DNA of 64,000 nt from an uncultured Aquimarina sp. (GTDB lineage Bacteria > Bacteroidota > Bacteroidia > Flavobacteriales > Flavobacteriaceae), in the NCBI GenBank assembly GCA_947496705.1, contig CANMDW010000002.1, positions 434,001 through 498,000 of the forward strand, written 5' to 3'. The position numbers were made by a program, and so were the translations under genes. Under the pieces are notes generated by a model. The model was not told where the DNA came from, did no database searches, and saw only the letters and a program-made list of their open reading frames with translations. This document shows, piece by piece, positions 16,176-26,320 of this stretch (its first letter is position 1; each line of letters opens with the position of its first letter).

Positions 16176-19094
16176 ATGAGAGATAGTATATTAGTATCTT
16201 TACAAAATCAGTTGGAAGGCGAAGTGCAGTTTGATGCACTTACCAAATCGCTATATGCAACAGATGCCTCTGTGTACCGCAGGATTCCTTTGGCGGTTAC
16301 TTTTCCCAAATCAATTGAAGATATAAAGAAGATCATTAGCTTCGCAAATCAGCATAAAACAGGTCTCATTCCCAGAACAGCCGGAACCTCTCTTGCAGGG
16401 CAATGCGTAGGTGACGGTATTGTGGTAGATGTTTCTAAACATTTTACCAAAATACTTTCGGTAGATGAAGAAAAAAAGACGGTGACCATAGAGCCAGGAG
16501 TTATACGCGACGATCTGAACCGGTTTTTAAAACCTTATAGTCTTTTTTTTGGACCAAATACTTCTACATCAAACCGATGTATGATCGGGGGAATGGTAGG
16601 GAACAACAGTAGCGGTACCACATCTATCCAATATGGAGTCACGAGAGATAAAGTTATAGAGCTGCATACGATATTGTCTGATGGGAGCGAAGCCGTTTTT
16701 TCTGAAATCTCTTCTGAAGCGTTTAATGCGAAAAGAAATTTGGAAACCCTGGAAGGGAAAATTTACCAAAGTATCTATAACGAACTTTCTTCTGAAGGGG
16801 TTCTGCAACAGATTATTGCCAATTTTCCAAAACCTGAAATTCATCGTCGTAATACGGGATATGCTATCGATGAGTTAGTTTCTTCTGAAGTGTTTTCGGA
16901 TACTTCGGCACGTTTTAATATGTGTAAATTGTTATCTGGCAGTGAGGGGACCCTGGCTTTTACCACACAGATTACTTTGCAATTGGATGAATTACCCGCA
17001 CAAGAATCCTTGATGATCGCGGCACATTTCAAAACGATTAATGATTGTATGAAGGCTGTAGCGCCGGTAATGAAACATACATTGTATACCTGCGAAATGA
17101 TGGATAAAACCATCCTGGATTGCACAAAAAATAATATAGAACAGCTTAAAAATCGTTTTTTCATCGTCGATGACCCAAAAGCGATTCTACTACTGGAATT
17201 AAGAGCAGAAGACCAGGCAAGCTTAAAGAAACAACAAGAAACTTTACTAAGAACACTGGAAGATGTAAAGTTGAGCTATGCCAATCCGGTTTTGGTTGGT
17301 GGGGAAATCGATCAGGCATTAGAACTTCGCAAAGCGGGATTGGGCCTGTTGGGAAATATTGTGGGAGATAAGAAGGCAGTGGCTTGTATTGAAGATACAG
17401 CAGTGGCTATTCCCGATCTGGCAAATTACATTTCAGAATTCACTGCGCTCATGGAATCCTATGACCAGCAAGCGGTATACTATGCCCATGCAGGAGCAGG
17501 AGAGATACATCTCAGGCCGATTTTAGACCTTAAGAAAAGCGAAGACGTTGTTCTTTTTAAGAAAATCACCGATGATGTGGCTGTTTTGGTTAAAAAATAT
17601 AAAGGATCAATGAGTGGAGAGCATGGAGATGGTATCGTGAGAGCGGGATATATTCCTTTTATGATCGGAGAAGAAAACTATAAGATTATAGAGCGTATTA
17701 AAAATGTTTTTGATCCAAATCATATTTTTAATCCGGGTAAAATTGTAGACGCCTATCCCATAGATCAAAAACTGCGTTATGAACCAGATCGTAAAGAGCC
17801 CGAGATAGCTACAATGTTTGATTTTACAGATTCTCTGGGGATTTTAAGAGCTGCCGAAAAGTGTAATGGTAGTGGCGATTGCCGTAAGTCTGTTGAAGCA
17901 GGAGGGACGATGTGTCCCAGCTATCGGGTCACAAAAAATGAAAAAGACACCACCAGGGGCAGGGCCAATGCTTTAAGAGAGTTTTTAACCAATAGTGAAA
18001 AGGCTAATAAATTTAATAATAAAGAACTAAAAGAAGTTTTTGAGCTTTGTTTGAGTTGTAAAGGGTGTGCAAGTGAATGCCCATCGAATGTGGATGTAGC
18101 TGCGCTGAAAGCAGAATTTGAATATCAATATCAGAAAGAAAATGGAGTATCCCTGAGAACCAAGTTGTTTGCATACAACAACAGCTTGAATGCTCTGGGT
18201 AGTGTAGCTCCACGACTAACAAATTTCTTTTTTAAAAATAAATTTACCTCAGGAATATTAAAATCTTCGCTGGGGGTTGCCAAAAATCGGGAATTGCCAT
18301 TATTAAGTAAACAGTCATTATATAATTGGTGTAAAAAGAATCTTAATACCATACAACCGGAAAACCCAATAAATACAGTTTATTTTTTTATTGATGAATT
18401 TACAAATCATCTGGATACCGAAATAGGAATAGATGCGATCAGGTTGCTTACACAACTACATTACGAAGTAAAAATAGTGGATCACAAAGAGAGTGGACGC
18501 ACTTTTATCTCCAAAGGACTACTGAAACAAGCAAAGGCACTGGCAAATCACAATGTAGCAATATTTGCAGATATTCTTTCAGATCAAACTCCTTTGATTG
18601 GTCTGGAGCCTTCAGCAATACTCACATTCAGAGATGAATATGTACGATTGGCAGATGATAAAGAGAAAGCAAAATCCATTTCTGAGAATACATTTTTAAT
18701 TGACGAATTTTTAGCTTCCGAAATTGAAAAAGGAAATATAACTTCAGATCAGTTTACTTCAGAAACTAAGACAATAAAATTGCATGGACACTGCCATCAG
18801 AAAGCCTTGTCTACTATTCACAGTACTTTTACAGTGCTAAATTTGCCTAAAAACTTCAAGGTCACTATTATTCCATCGGGATGCTGTGGTATGGCGGGTT
18901 CTTTTGGGTATGAAAAAGAGCATTACAACATTAGTATGCAGATAGGGGAGCAGACTTTGTTTCCAACAATAAGAAAAACACCCGAAGATACAATTATCGC
19001 TGCCGTGGGTACCAGTTGCAGACATCAGATAAAAGATGGGACAGAACGCATTGCATTCCATCCCATTAGTATTTTGAAAGGATTTCTCCTTTAA
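16176..19094 (+). CDS. FAD-binding and Fe-S dehydrogenase (D-lactate/glycolate oxidase type)
   Basis: A 972-residue fusion of a GlcD/Dld-type flavoprotein with a GlcF-type iron-sulfur subunit. The PCMH FAD domain contains PRTAGTSLAGQCVGDGIVVD (about residues 67-86) and GGMVGNNSSGT (about 137). The substrate-binding part ends SGEHGDGIVRAGYI. Ferredoxin-like cysteine clusters follow at about 563-583 (CNGSGDC...MCPSY) and 625-640 (CLSCKGCASECPSN), then the CCG-type domain with HGHCHQK and SGCCGMAGSFG near 901. It probably oxidises a D-2-hydroxyacid and passes electrons to the quinone pool; the exact substrate cannot be read. Confidence 0.88.
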   Translation: MRDSILVSLQNQLEGEVQFDALTKSLYATDASVYRRIPLAVTFPKSIEDIKKIISFANQHKTGLIPRTAGTSLAGQCVGDGIVVDVSKHFTKILSVDEEKKTVTIEPGVIRDDLNRFLKPYSLFFGPNTSTSNRCMIGGMVGNNSSGTTSIQYGVTRDKVIELHTILSDGSEAVFSEISSEAFNAKRNLETLEGKIYQSIYNELSSEGVLQQIIANFPKPEIHRRNTGYAIDELVSSEVFSDTSARFNMCKLLSGSEGTLAFTTQITLQLDELPAQESLMIAAHFKTINDCMKAVAPVMKHTLYTCEMMDKTILDCTKNNIEQLKNRFFIVDDPKAILLLELRAEDQASLKKQQETLLRTLEDVKLSYANPVLVGGEIDQALELRKAGLGLLGNIVGDKKAVACIEDTAVAIPDLANYISEFTALMESYDQQAVYYAHAGAGEIHLRPILDLKKSEDVVLFKKITDDVAVLVKKYKGSMSGEHGDGIVRAGYIPFMIGEENYKIIERIKNVFDPNHIFNPGKIVDAYPIDQKLRYEPDRKEPEIATMFDFTDSLGILRAAEKCNGSGDCRKSVEAGGTMCPSYRVTKNEKDTTRGRANALREFLTNSEKANKFNNKELKEVFELCLSCKGCASECPSNVDVAALKAEFEYQYQKENGVSLRTKLFAYNNSLNALGSVAPRLTNFFFKNKFTSGILKSSLGVAKNRELPLLSKQSLYNWCKKNLNTIQPENPINTVYFFIDEFTNHLDTEIGIDAIRLLTQLHYEVKIVDHKESGRTFISKGLLKQAKALANHNVAIFADILSDQTPLIGLEPSAILTFRDEYVRLADDKEKAKSISENTFLIDEFLASEIEKGNITSDQFTSETKTIKLHGHCHQKALSTIHSTFTVLNLPKNFKVTIIPSGCCGMAGSFGYEKEHYNISMQIGEQTLFPTIRKTPEDTIIAAVGTSCRHQIKDGTERIAFHPISILKGFLL

Positions 19095-19104
19095 ATGCGA
19101 TCTA

Positions 19105-20313
19105 TTACCAATGTACTTGGGTAGGACAAGTACCAAAGATTAAAAATGTAAAATCTAAATCACTTCGGTAAGTAACGTTTAAGGTACCGCTACTTCTGGG
19201 AGAAATATCTTTTATCCATTCATATTTTTCTACTTTTCCAGGACGAATAACTTCATTGTGAATTCCGCTAATAGTAAGCTCGGCAAGACGATTTTCCCAT
19301 TCTTCCCAACATCCAATAATACATCTTATTTTATAGTTTCTATGAACGGCTTGCAATCTTGTGTTGATATAATCATATCTTACAAACACATTTCTATAAA
19401 AACCTCCTGTACAACTTTCCCAGCATTCATCTCCTTCATCGATTGGTATTGGCCCATCATTTCCATCCTCTATAGGCTGAAGACAAATAATCTCGCATAC
19501 CCTGGGAACCCAAACTCTATTATATACAGGTATTACCGTATTGGTTACTGTTGTGTTACCCGTTAATTTCTTTTTATCATAAAACTGAGAGGAGCATCTA
19601 TTATGATGCACTTGATCCTGTTGATTTTTATTGATGCTATTACTATGTGTATGAAAATCATATTTGAATACTTCTAACCCATTTTTTCCTTTTGTCGTTA
19701 AACCATCTTCTGAGTCAAAATTTGGAATTGTAATCAATTGATTTTCTGTGTATTGAAGCCTGGATCCAGCAACATAAACAAAACCATCCTTATTTATTAA
19801 TCTTGAAACTATAGCATCATATGTTTTAACACCAATAATACGGTTGTTTTCAAATCTTACATAGTCTCCATAAGTATTCTGAATATTCATTTTTCTTTTT
19901 TCAAAAGCCTCAATGTCCTTGACATACATATTCTTAAAATTTGAAACTTCTTCGTCCGATTCAATTTGCATCATTAAGCTTATGAACTGTTCAAAATCCC
20001 GGATCATCTTTTCTTCCTGTTTTTGAGCCTCCATATATTTAGAATATAAGGATTCAAAATTTAATTCCTTATTCCATGTAACAACCTCATCATCACTTAG
20101 ATCTTTGATCCAGTGTATGGTCTTTTGGAAAGTTCTCATGCTTTCAAAATTAAGAATCCCGTCATCTGAAACATATATTTCTGATTTTAGCCCGGCTACT
20201 TCAATTTCACCTTCTATGTTCTCCAGGTCATCACCAAAGTCTGGTTCCTGCTGACAAGAATGTAGTAATGTAAGAAAGAAGAAGGATAAAGTGAGTTTTA
20301 AAAGTTTTTTCAT
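19105..20313 (-). CDS. Hypothetical lipoprotein with cysteine-rich C-terminal half
   Basis: A 402-residue lipoprotein of unknown function. The signal segment ends at lipobox LHSC. The N-terminal half is helical and charged (about 60-150). The second half (about 225-400) carries about ten cysteines, many paired: NRCSSQ, VCEIICLQP, ECWESCTGG, RCIIGCWEEW, FGTC. This pattern suggests disulfides in the periplasm or at the surface. I recognise no family. It is convergent with the FAD dehydrogenase (10 bases between stops). Confidence 0.65.
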   Translation of the reverse strand: MKKLLKLTLSFFFLTLLHSCQQEPDFGDDLENIEGEIEVAGLKSEIYVSDDGILNFESMRTFQKTIHWIKDLSDDEVVTWNKELNFESLYSKYMEAQKQEEKMIRDFEQFISLMMQIESDEEVSNFKNMYVKDIEAFEKRKMNIQNTYGDYVRFENNRIIGVKTYDAIVSRLINKDGFVYVAGSRLQYTENQLITIPNFDSEDGLTTKGKNGLEVFKYDFHTHSNSINKNQQDQVHHNRCSSQFYDKKKLTGNTTVTNTVIPVYNRVWVPRVCEIICLQPIEDGNDGPIPIDEGDECWESCTGGFYRNVFVRYDYINTRLQAVHRNYKIRCIIGCWEEWENRLAELTISGIHNEVIRPGKVEKYEWIKDISPRSSGTLNVTYRSDLDFTFLIFGTCPTQVHW

Positions 20314-20637
20314 TGTAAATGATTTTAGGTTAAAATGATTTGTTTAAATAGAATCTTGAACCAGTTCCTATAAAAAAATATACTTATATATAGTCGCGTC
20401 AATTCTGTGATATCATATTTTATAGTTATTGTAAAACTGATTTCTTACCCACACGACCAGACACTAATTATTTGAAGAACAAATTATAATAGCCAAAAAA
20501 AACCTGATAATCTATTTAATAGAGAGAAGGGGGCATAGAAAACCTTAAAGTATTTAAAAAGAATATGAACTGAAAAATGAATAGTTTTCAGGAAGTAGGA
20601 TTTTTAAACATACGCTTAAAACCTCAAACTTGTCGTA
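20314..20637. other. Gene-free stretch with repeat fragments
   Basis: About 320 bases. It contains a lone family 2 end-like sequence CGACCAGACACTA (20454-20466) and a complete palindromic repeat (20550-20613). No open frame or clear promoter seen. Confidence 0.5.
20550..20613. repeat. 64-bp palindromic repeat, copy 1
   Basis: Outer inverted ends TATTTAAAAA and TTTTTAAACATA enclose an inner stem CTGAAAA/TTTTCAG. The reverse complement of 50452-50513 matches it with only a handful of differences. Fragments lie at 14012 and 46895. Confidence 0.65.
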
Positions 20638-21501
20638 TCAATTATTGGAGGAAAGTTTTCCGGCATGTATATGATTCATCATAAAAGAAGCTTGTAATCC
20701 TTCAGGATCAATTTTTATATTCTCTATCTCTTCTGTTGGATTTGCAAAAGCCTCCATCAACTCATTCTCATAATAAACTAGTTTCCATTCCTGGTTATGA
20801 TATTCTAAAGAAGTCAGGTTTTCGATCCAATCCCCAGAATTCAAGTAAAAACAAGAACCGTTTTTGTTTGAATATTTCCGCATTTGTGGTTGGTGGATAT
20901 GTCCGCAAACTACATATTGGTATGAATTTTTAACTGCCAGTTCTGCAGCCACATCTTCGAAATCATTGATGTATGTAACTGCTTTTTTAACACTATTTTT
21001 AATTTTCTTCGATAAAGAGAACTTCTCTTTACCCATTCGTGTCAAAAACCAATTGATCAATTGATTTAAGAGAATCAGCATATCATAACCCCAGCCGCCT
21101 AATTTGGCCAACCATTTTGCATTCTGGATAGAGGCATCAAAAACGTCTCCATGAAAAAACCATGCTTTTTTGCCATCCAGTTCCAATACCAGTTTATCAA
21201 CCAACCTAAAATCACCAATCTGGGTATCGCTCAGTTTACGCAGCATTTCGTCATGATTGCCTGTAATATAAATCACTTCGGTACCTTTAGAAGCAAAAGA
21301 AATGATCTTTTTAATGACTTTGAGATGTGATTTTGGAAAATATCGTTTTCTAAACTGCCAGATATCTATAATATCCCCGTTAAGGATAAGCGTTTTGGGT
21401 TTGATGCTATTTAAGTAGTTTAGCAATTCTTTGGCGTGACAGCCATAAGTACCAAGATGAACATCAGAAATTACAACAAGTTCTACTATACGTTTTTTCA
21501 T
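20638..21501 (-). CDS. LpxH-like metallophosphoesterase
   Basis: Calcineurin-like phosphoesterase, 287 residues, related to UDP-2,3-diacylglucosamine pyrophosphatase (LpxH) of lipid A synthesis. The metal motifs are VISDVHLGTYG (residues 10-20), LILNGDIIDIW (38-48), ITGNHDE (near 78), FHGDVFD (near 118) and VCGHIHQPQM (near 195-205). This subgroup is longer than E. coli LpxH and its substrate is less certain. Divergent from the gluconate genes. Confidence 0.8.
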   Translation of the reverse strand: MKKRIVELVVISDVHLGTYGCHAKELLNYLNSIKPKTLILNGDIIDIWQFRKRYFPKSHLKVIKKIISFASKGTEVIYITGNHDEMLRKLSDTQIGDFRLVDKLVLELDGKKAWFFHGDVFDASIQNAKWLAKLGGWGYDMLILLNQLINWFLTRMGKEKFSLSKKIKNSVKKAVTYINDFEDVAAELAVKNSYQYVVCGHIHQPQMRKYSNKNGSCFYLNSGDWIENLTSLEYHNQEWKLVYYENELMEAFANPTEEIENIKIDPEGLQASFMMNHIHAGKLSSNN

Positions 21502-21647
21502 GAAATTACTTATGCTTACAAATTAAGTAAAGGAGTTTTAACCTAAGATTAATTTACTATGAGTATATTGTTAGTGGTTTTTTAACAATTATTGGATTTG
21601 TTACCAGAACATTACCTCAGATTTTAAACCTTCATTTTTGATGTTGC

Positions 21648-23564
21648 ATGAATTCAAACAATATATATATTGTATTTGGAGTATCGGGAAGTGGAAAAAC
21701 CACCATTGGCAAAGCATTAGCAAAGGAGTTAGGAATTCCTTTTTTTGATGCAGATGATTTTCATCCAGAGAGTAATATTAAAAAAATGTCAGAGGGCTCT
21801 CCTTTAAATGACGATGATAGAGAACCTTGGTTAAAGATACTATCGAATCAAATTATAGGTTGGCATAAAATAGAAGGGGCTGTATTGGCTTGTTCTGCTT
21901 TAAAGCAAAAATATAGAGAGCTATTAGAATCGATTGCTCCAGAATTTATAAAATGGATTTTTCTTGATGGAAGTTATGGCTTGATTTCTAGTCGTTTAGA
22001 AGCTAGAAAAGATCATTTTTTTAAAAAAGAATTATTAATCTCCCAATTTAAAACTTTAGAAAAACCAAAGAAGGGAATTTCTGTTACTATTGATGAAAGT
22101 ATACCAGAAATAATAAAAAAAATACAATCAAGTTTGAGTATACAAAAATCACAATTAGGACTTATTGGTTTAGGAGTTATGGGTAAAAGTCTTGCCAAGA
22201 ATATTTTATCTAAAAACTTTAGCTTATCAGTATACAACCGACAAGTGAAAAATAAAGAAGTAGACGTGGCAAAATGCTTTGTAAGTGATCAATCTAGTGA
22301 TCATAAAGTATTAGGGTTTGATGAATTAGAACCCTTTATAATATCTCTAGAGCAACCACGCTCTATTATAATTATGGTGAATGCAGGTAAACCTATTGAT
22401 ATGGTCATAGAAGCATTATTACCATTGTTGTCAAAAGGGGATTGTTTGATTGATGGGGGGAATTCTCATTATAAAAAGACATTAGAGAGAGCACAAAAAT
22501 TATCAAAGCACGGAGTATATTTTATTGGTGCCGGAATTTCTGGAGGAGAAGAAGGAGCATTAAAAGGACCTTCTATAATGCCGGGAGGAGCAAAAGAAGC
22601 TTATGAACAATCGGGAAGTTTTCTTGAAGCTATTGCCGCCAGAGATAAAAATAATATGCCTTGTTGTTCATATATGGGCCCTCAGGGTGCGGGTCATTAT
22701 ATAAAAATGATCCATAATGGAATTGAGTATGCAGAAATGCAATTGTTGGCAGAAACATATCATTTACTTCGATTTTATGACGATAAAACACCAAAACAAA
22801 TTAGTGATATTTTCGAATCCTGGAGAACAAAAGGAATCGATAGCTATCTACTTGAAATTACAGCAGATATTCTTCTAAAAAAGGAAGGTGAAGAATTCTT
22901 GATCGATAAAATTCTTGATAAAGCCGGGCAAAAAGGAACTGGTGGATGGTCTACCATCGCAGCATTAGAGTTGGGAATGCCATTATCTACGATTTCAGAA
23001 TCAGTTATGGCAAGAAATCTATCTGGTATGAAATCAAAACGTATTAAAGCTTCTGAAATTTATCAAATCAAAACGTGTAAAAGTGATGGCGATGATGAAC
23101 ATTTTTTAGATACTCTCGAACAAGGGTTTACGGCAGCTAGTATTATTAATCATGCTATAGGATTTGAATTACTAGTTGAAGCATCTCAAGAATATGAATG
23201 GAATCTTAATCTATCGGAAATTGCTAGAATATGGACCAATGGTTGTATTATTCGTAGTGAATTGATGGAAAAGATATCTACTTTATTTTTGAAGGATAAT
23301 CAAAACTCATTATTGTTATTTCCTGAAATCGTGCGTTTAATGAAAGTAAATATTGAAGCGCTTACCGATATTGTATCAAAAGGACTTAAAGCTGGTTGTT
23401 CACTGCCTGTTTTATCGGCTTCAGCAAACTATTTTTTAACATATATAGCTGCACAATCTTCGGCAAATATGATACAGGCACAGCGCGATTACTTTGGAGC
23501 GCATACCTATCAAAGAGTCGATAAACCACTTACAGAATATTTTCACACAAACTGGAAAAGCTAA
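21648..23564 (+). CDS. Gluconokinase / 6-phosphogluconate dehydrogenase fusion
   Basis: A 638-residue fusion of two successive enzymes. Residues 1-165 are a GntK-type gluconokinase: P-loop GVSGSGKTTIGK, DADDFHPESN, LACSALKQKYRELL, LEARKDHFFK. Residues about 168-638 are a decarboxylating 6-phosphogluconate dehydrogenase: NAD(P) motif LIGLGVMGKSLA, LIDGGNSHY, GAGISGGEEGA, GAGHYIKMIHNGIEY, GTGGWSTIAALELG and YFGAHTYQRVDKP. All key motifs of both are intact, so gluconate would be phosphorylated and then oxidatively decarboxylated to ribulose 5-phosphate by one polypeptide. The permease gene follows after 5 bases. Confidence 0.93.
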   Translation: MNSNNIYIVFGVSGSGKTTIGKALAKELGIPFFDADDFHPESNIKKMSEGSPLNDDDREPWLKILSNQIIGWHKIEGAVLACSALKQKYRELLESIAPEFIKWIFLDGSYGLISSRLEARKDHFFKKELLISQFKTLEKPKKGISVTIDESIPEIIKKIQSSLSIQKSQLGLIGLGVMGKSLAKNILSKNFSLSVYNRQVKNKEVDVAKCFVSDQSSDHKVLGFDELEPFIISLEQPRSIIIMVNAGKPIDMVIEALLPLLSKGDCLIDGGNSHYKKTLERAQKLSKHGVYFIGAGISGGEEGALKGPSIMPGGAKEAYEQSGSFLEAIAARDKNNMPCCSYMGPQGAGHYIKMIHNGIEYAEMQLLAETYHLLRFYDDKTPKQISDIFESWRTKGIDSYLLEITADILLKKEGEEFLIDKILDKAGQKGTGGWSTIAALELGMPLSTISESVMARNLSGMKSKRIKASEIYQIKTCKSDGDDEHFLDTLEQGFTAASIINHAIGFELLVEASQEYEWNLNLSEIARIWTNGCIIRSELMEKISTLFLKDNQNSLLLFPEIVRLMKVNIEALTDIVSKGLKAGCSLPVLSASANYFLTYIAAQSSANMIQAQRDYFGAHTYQRVDKPLTEYFHTNWKS

Positions 23565-23569
23565 TACAT

Positions 23570-24919
23570 ATGGATTACCAATTACTAATCGCTGTAGGGG
23601 TAGGTATTATTGCCTTACTTTTTATGATTTTAAGACTGAAGATACAAGCATTTATTGCGCTTCTAATAGTGTGTATGCTAGTGGGAATAGTGGCTGGATT
23701 ATCTCCAGAAATGATCTTAAATAGTATTAAAAACGGAATGGGAAGCACTCTTGGATTTGTGGCTACGGTTGTTGGTTTAGGGGCATTGTTTGGTGGCTTA
23801 TTAGAACATTCTGGCGGGGCACAGGGATTGGCCGCATTTATACTAAAACTATTTGGAGAAAAAAAAGCCTCATGGGCTATGATGATTACTGGATTTATTA
23901 TTGCTATCCCCGTTTTTTTTGATGTAGCTTTTATTATTTTGGTGCCTGTTGTATATGCAATCTCCAAGAAGACCAAAAAATCTGTATTGTTATATGCAAT
24001 ACCTCTACTTGCCGGATTGGCAATTACTCATAGTTTTATTCCTCCAACACCTGGTCCTGTAGCAGTCGCTGATATTTTGGGTGCTAATTTAGGGTGGGTA
24101 ATTATGTTAGGGTTTATTGTAGGGATTCCGGCGGCAATTATTAGCGGACCTCTATTTGCAAAATATATTTCTGAAAAAATAGATATAAGATTACCAGTAG
24201 TTAATAATAATATCGAAACTTCGGAAGATAAAGAATATCCCAATCCAATAACCATTATGTTAATTATAGCATTGCCTATTGTATTGATTGTTTTCAAGAC
24301 AGTACTATTAGGGGATTGGTTTGATCAGAGTATACTTCCTAAATATTTGATATACGCAATTTCATTATTAGGGCATCCATTTACGGCACTAATTATAGCC
24401 AATCTAATTGCATGGTACATTTTGGGGATTAAAAGAGGAACCACCAAAGATGCATTATTAAAATTGTCGATGAAATCATTTCAACCAGCCGGAGCCATTA
24501 TTTTGCTTACTGGGGCCGGTGGGGCTTTTAAACAAATATTGGTAGATACCAAAGCAGGAGAGATGCTTGCTTCTTCTTTACAGAGTTCACTAATACATCC
24601 TTTATTATTTGCTTTTATTGTAGCTGCACTAATTAGAGTTTTACAGGGTTCTGCTACTACCGCAATGATAGCTGCGGCAGGGATAACTTCTCCTATTATT
24701 TTGGCTGGAGATTTTAGTGCTGCTCAAATTGCACTTTTTGTAATCTCTATCGCTTCAGGTGCTACCATATTATCTCATGTAAATGATAGTGGCTTTTGGC
24801 TGGTAGGGCAATATCTGGGTTTAACCGAAAAACAAACATTTCGTTCCTGGACGGTAATGACTACATTAATTGCAATTACGGGCGTATTAATGTCGTTAAT
24901 TTTATGGTATGTTTTTTAA
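23570..24919 (+). CDS. gntP: Gluconate:H+ symporter, GntP family
   Basis: Inner-membrane permease of 449 residues, hydrophobic throughout with about 12 membrane segments. GntP features are PTPGPVAVADILGANLG near residues 155-172, LLEHSGGAQGLA, and GSATTAMIAAAG near 361-372. It starts 5 bases after the kinase/dehydrogenase fusion, so uptake, phosphorylation and oxidation of gluconate form one operon. No GntR-type regulator is present nearby. Confidence 0.93.
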   Translation: MDYQLLIAVGVGIIALLFMILRLKIQAFIALLIVCMLVGIVAGLSPEMILNSIKNGMGSTLGFVATVVGLGALFGGLLEHSGGAQGLAAFILKLFGEKKASWAMMITGFIIAIPVFFDVAFIILVPVVYAISKKTKKSVLLYAIPLLAGLAITHSFIPPTPGPVAVADILGANLGWVIMLGFIVGIPAAIISGPLFAKYISEKIDIRLPVVNNNIETSEDKEYPNPITIMLIIALPIVLIVFKTVLLGDWFDQSILPKYLIYAISLLGHPFTALIIANLIAWYILGIKRGTTKDALLKLSMKSFQPAGAIILLTGAGGAFKQILVDTKAGEMLASSLQSSLIHPLLFAFIVAALIRVLQGSATTAMIAAAGITSPIILAGDFSAAQIALFVISIASGATILSHVNDSGFWLVGQYLGLTEKQTFRSWTVMTTLIAITGVLMSLILWYVF

Positions 24920-25104
24920 TTCATTCACTTCCTGATTCAAAATAACTATGTAGATTTAAAATGAAAAGCCTTGTGGTTAACTCTTTTGATTTGTTTTACA
25001 AAATTTTAATATTACTTCCTAAAAATTATGGTCTGATTGAATTTTTGTAATAGAAACCCTCTTTTTTCTATCATATTACTACTGCGTTTTTAAAGATTAA
25101 CAAG

Positions 25105-25112
25105 TACATTTG
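25105..25112 (+). promoter_or_regulatory. Promoter -7 element for aroC
   Basis: TACATTTG matches TAnnTTTG and lies 16 bases before the aroC ATG. Confidence 0.55.
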
Positions 25113-25128
25113 CTAAAATTTTGCATAC

Positions 25129-26202
25129 ATGGCAGGAAATACATTTGGTACCCTTTTTAAAGTAACCACTTTTGGAGAATCACATGGAGCGGCTATTGGC
25201 GGAGTCATAGACGGATGCCCGGCAGGGGTCGAATTAGATCTGGAAGCAATTCAAGCAGAATTAGATCGTCGTAAACCTGGTCAGTCAGCGATTGTTACCC
25301 AGCGTAAAGAGCCCGATACTGTAGTATTCTATTCAGGTATTTTTGAAGGGGTTACTACCGGAACCCCGATTGGCTTTGCTATCAAAAATGCAAATCAAAA
25401 GTCTAAAGACTACTCACATATTAAAGATTCTTATCGACCTTCGCATGCAGATTATACCTACGATCAAAAGTATGGTGTAAGAGACTATAGAGGTGGTGGA
25501 CGTTCTTCTGCCCGCGAAACGGCCAGTAGAGTAGTAGCAGGAGCAATTGCAAAGCAGATCTTATCAGATATAAAGATCAATGCCTATGTAAGTGGTGTTG
25601 GTACTCTTAAATTAGAAAAAAGCCATACAGAATTGGATCTTTCACTCACCGAAAGTAACATTGTACGTTGCCCCGATCCCGAAATGGCAACCGAGATGGA
25701 ACAATACATCAAGCAAATCAGAAAAGAAGGAGATACCGTTGGTGGTATTGTAAGCTGTGCCATATCTGATGTTCCGGTTGGATTAGGAGAGCCAGTTTTC
25801 GATAAATTACACGCCGAATTAGGGAAAGCGATGCTTTCGATCAATGCAGTAAAAGGCTTTGAGTATGGCAGCGGTTTTGCCGGTGCTGCGCTAAAAGGAA
25901 GTGCACATAACGACCTCTTTAATACCGATGGAACCACAAAGACAAATTTGTCTGGAGGAATACAAGGAGGAATTTCTAACGGAATGGATATCTATTTTAA
26001 TGTAGCCTTTAAACCCGTAGCCACTATCATGCAAGATCAGGAAACCATCGATAAAGAAGGAAATGTAGTGAATATGCAAGGTAAAGGACGGCATGATCCC
26101 TGTGTAGTCCCCAGGGCCGTGCCTATTGTAGAAGCGATGGCCGCTTTGGTGCTGGTTGATTATTGGTTGATGAACAGAACAGTGAAAATGGGTATTGAGT
26201 AA
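25129..26202 (+). CDS. aroC: Chorismate synthase
   Basis: Converts 5-enolpyruvylshikimate 3-phosphate to chorismate with reduced FMN, the last step of the shikimate pathway. Signatures: [19 protein letters not shown] (residues 14-32), [20 protein letters not shown] (about 124-143) and [20 protein letters not shown] (about 319-338). 357 residues, full length. Single gene with its own promoter, followed by a tandem-repeat array. Confidence 0.97.
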   Translation: MAGNTFGTLFKVTTFGESHGAAIGGVIDGCPAGVELDLEAIQAELDRRKPGQSAIVTQRKEPDTVVFYSGIFEGVTTGTPIGFAIKNANQKSKDYSHIKDSYRPSHADYTYDQKYGVRDYRGGGRSSARETASRVVAGAIAKQILSDIKINAYVSGVGTLKLEKSHTELDLSLTESNIVRCPDPEMATEMEQYIKQIRKEGDTVGGIVSCAISDVPVGLGEPVFDKLHAELGKAMLSINAVKGFEYGSGFAGAALKGSAHNDLFNTDGTTKTNLSGGIQGGISNGMDIYFNVAFKPVATIMQDQETIDKEGNVVNMQGKGRHDPCVVPRAVPIVEAMAALVLVDYWLMNRTVKMGIE

Positions 26203-26320
26203 TGGGGCGTTTGATTCATTGAGTTGTTTCCTCGTATCTGAATTTATTCTGAAGAATTCCTGGAAGAGCTGTCCTTTTCAACAAATTTTGACAACATTCT
26301 CTTGTGTGACTTCCGGGAAC

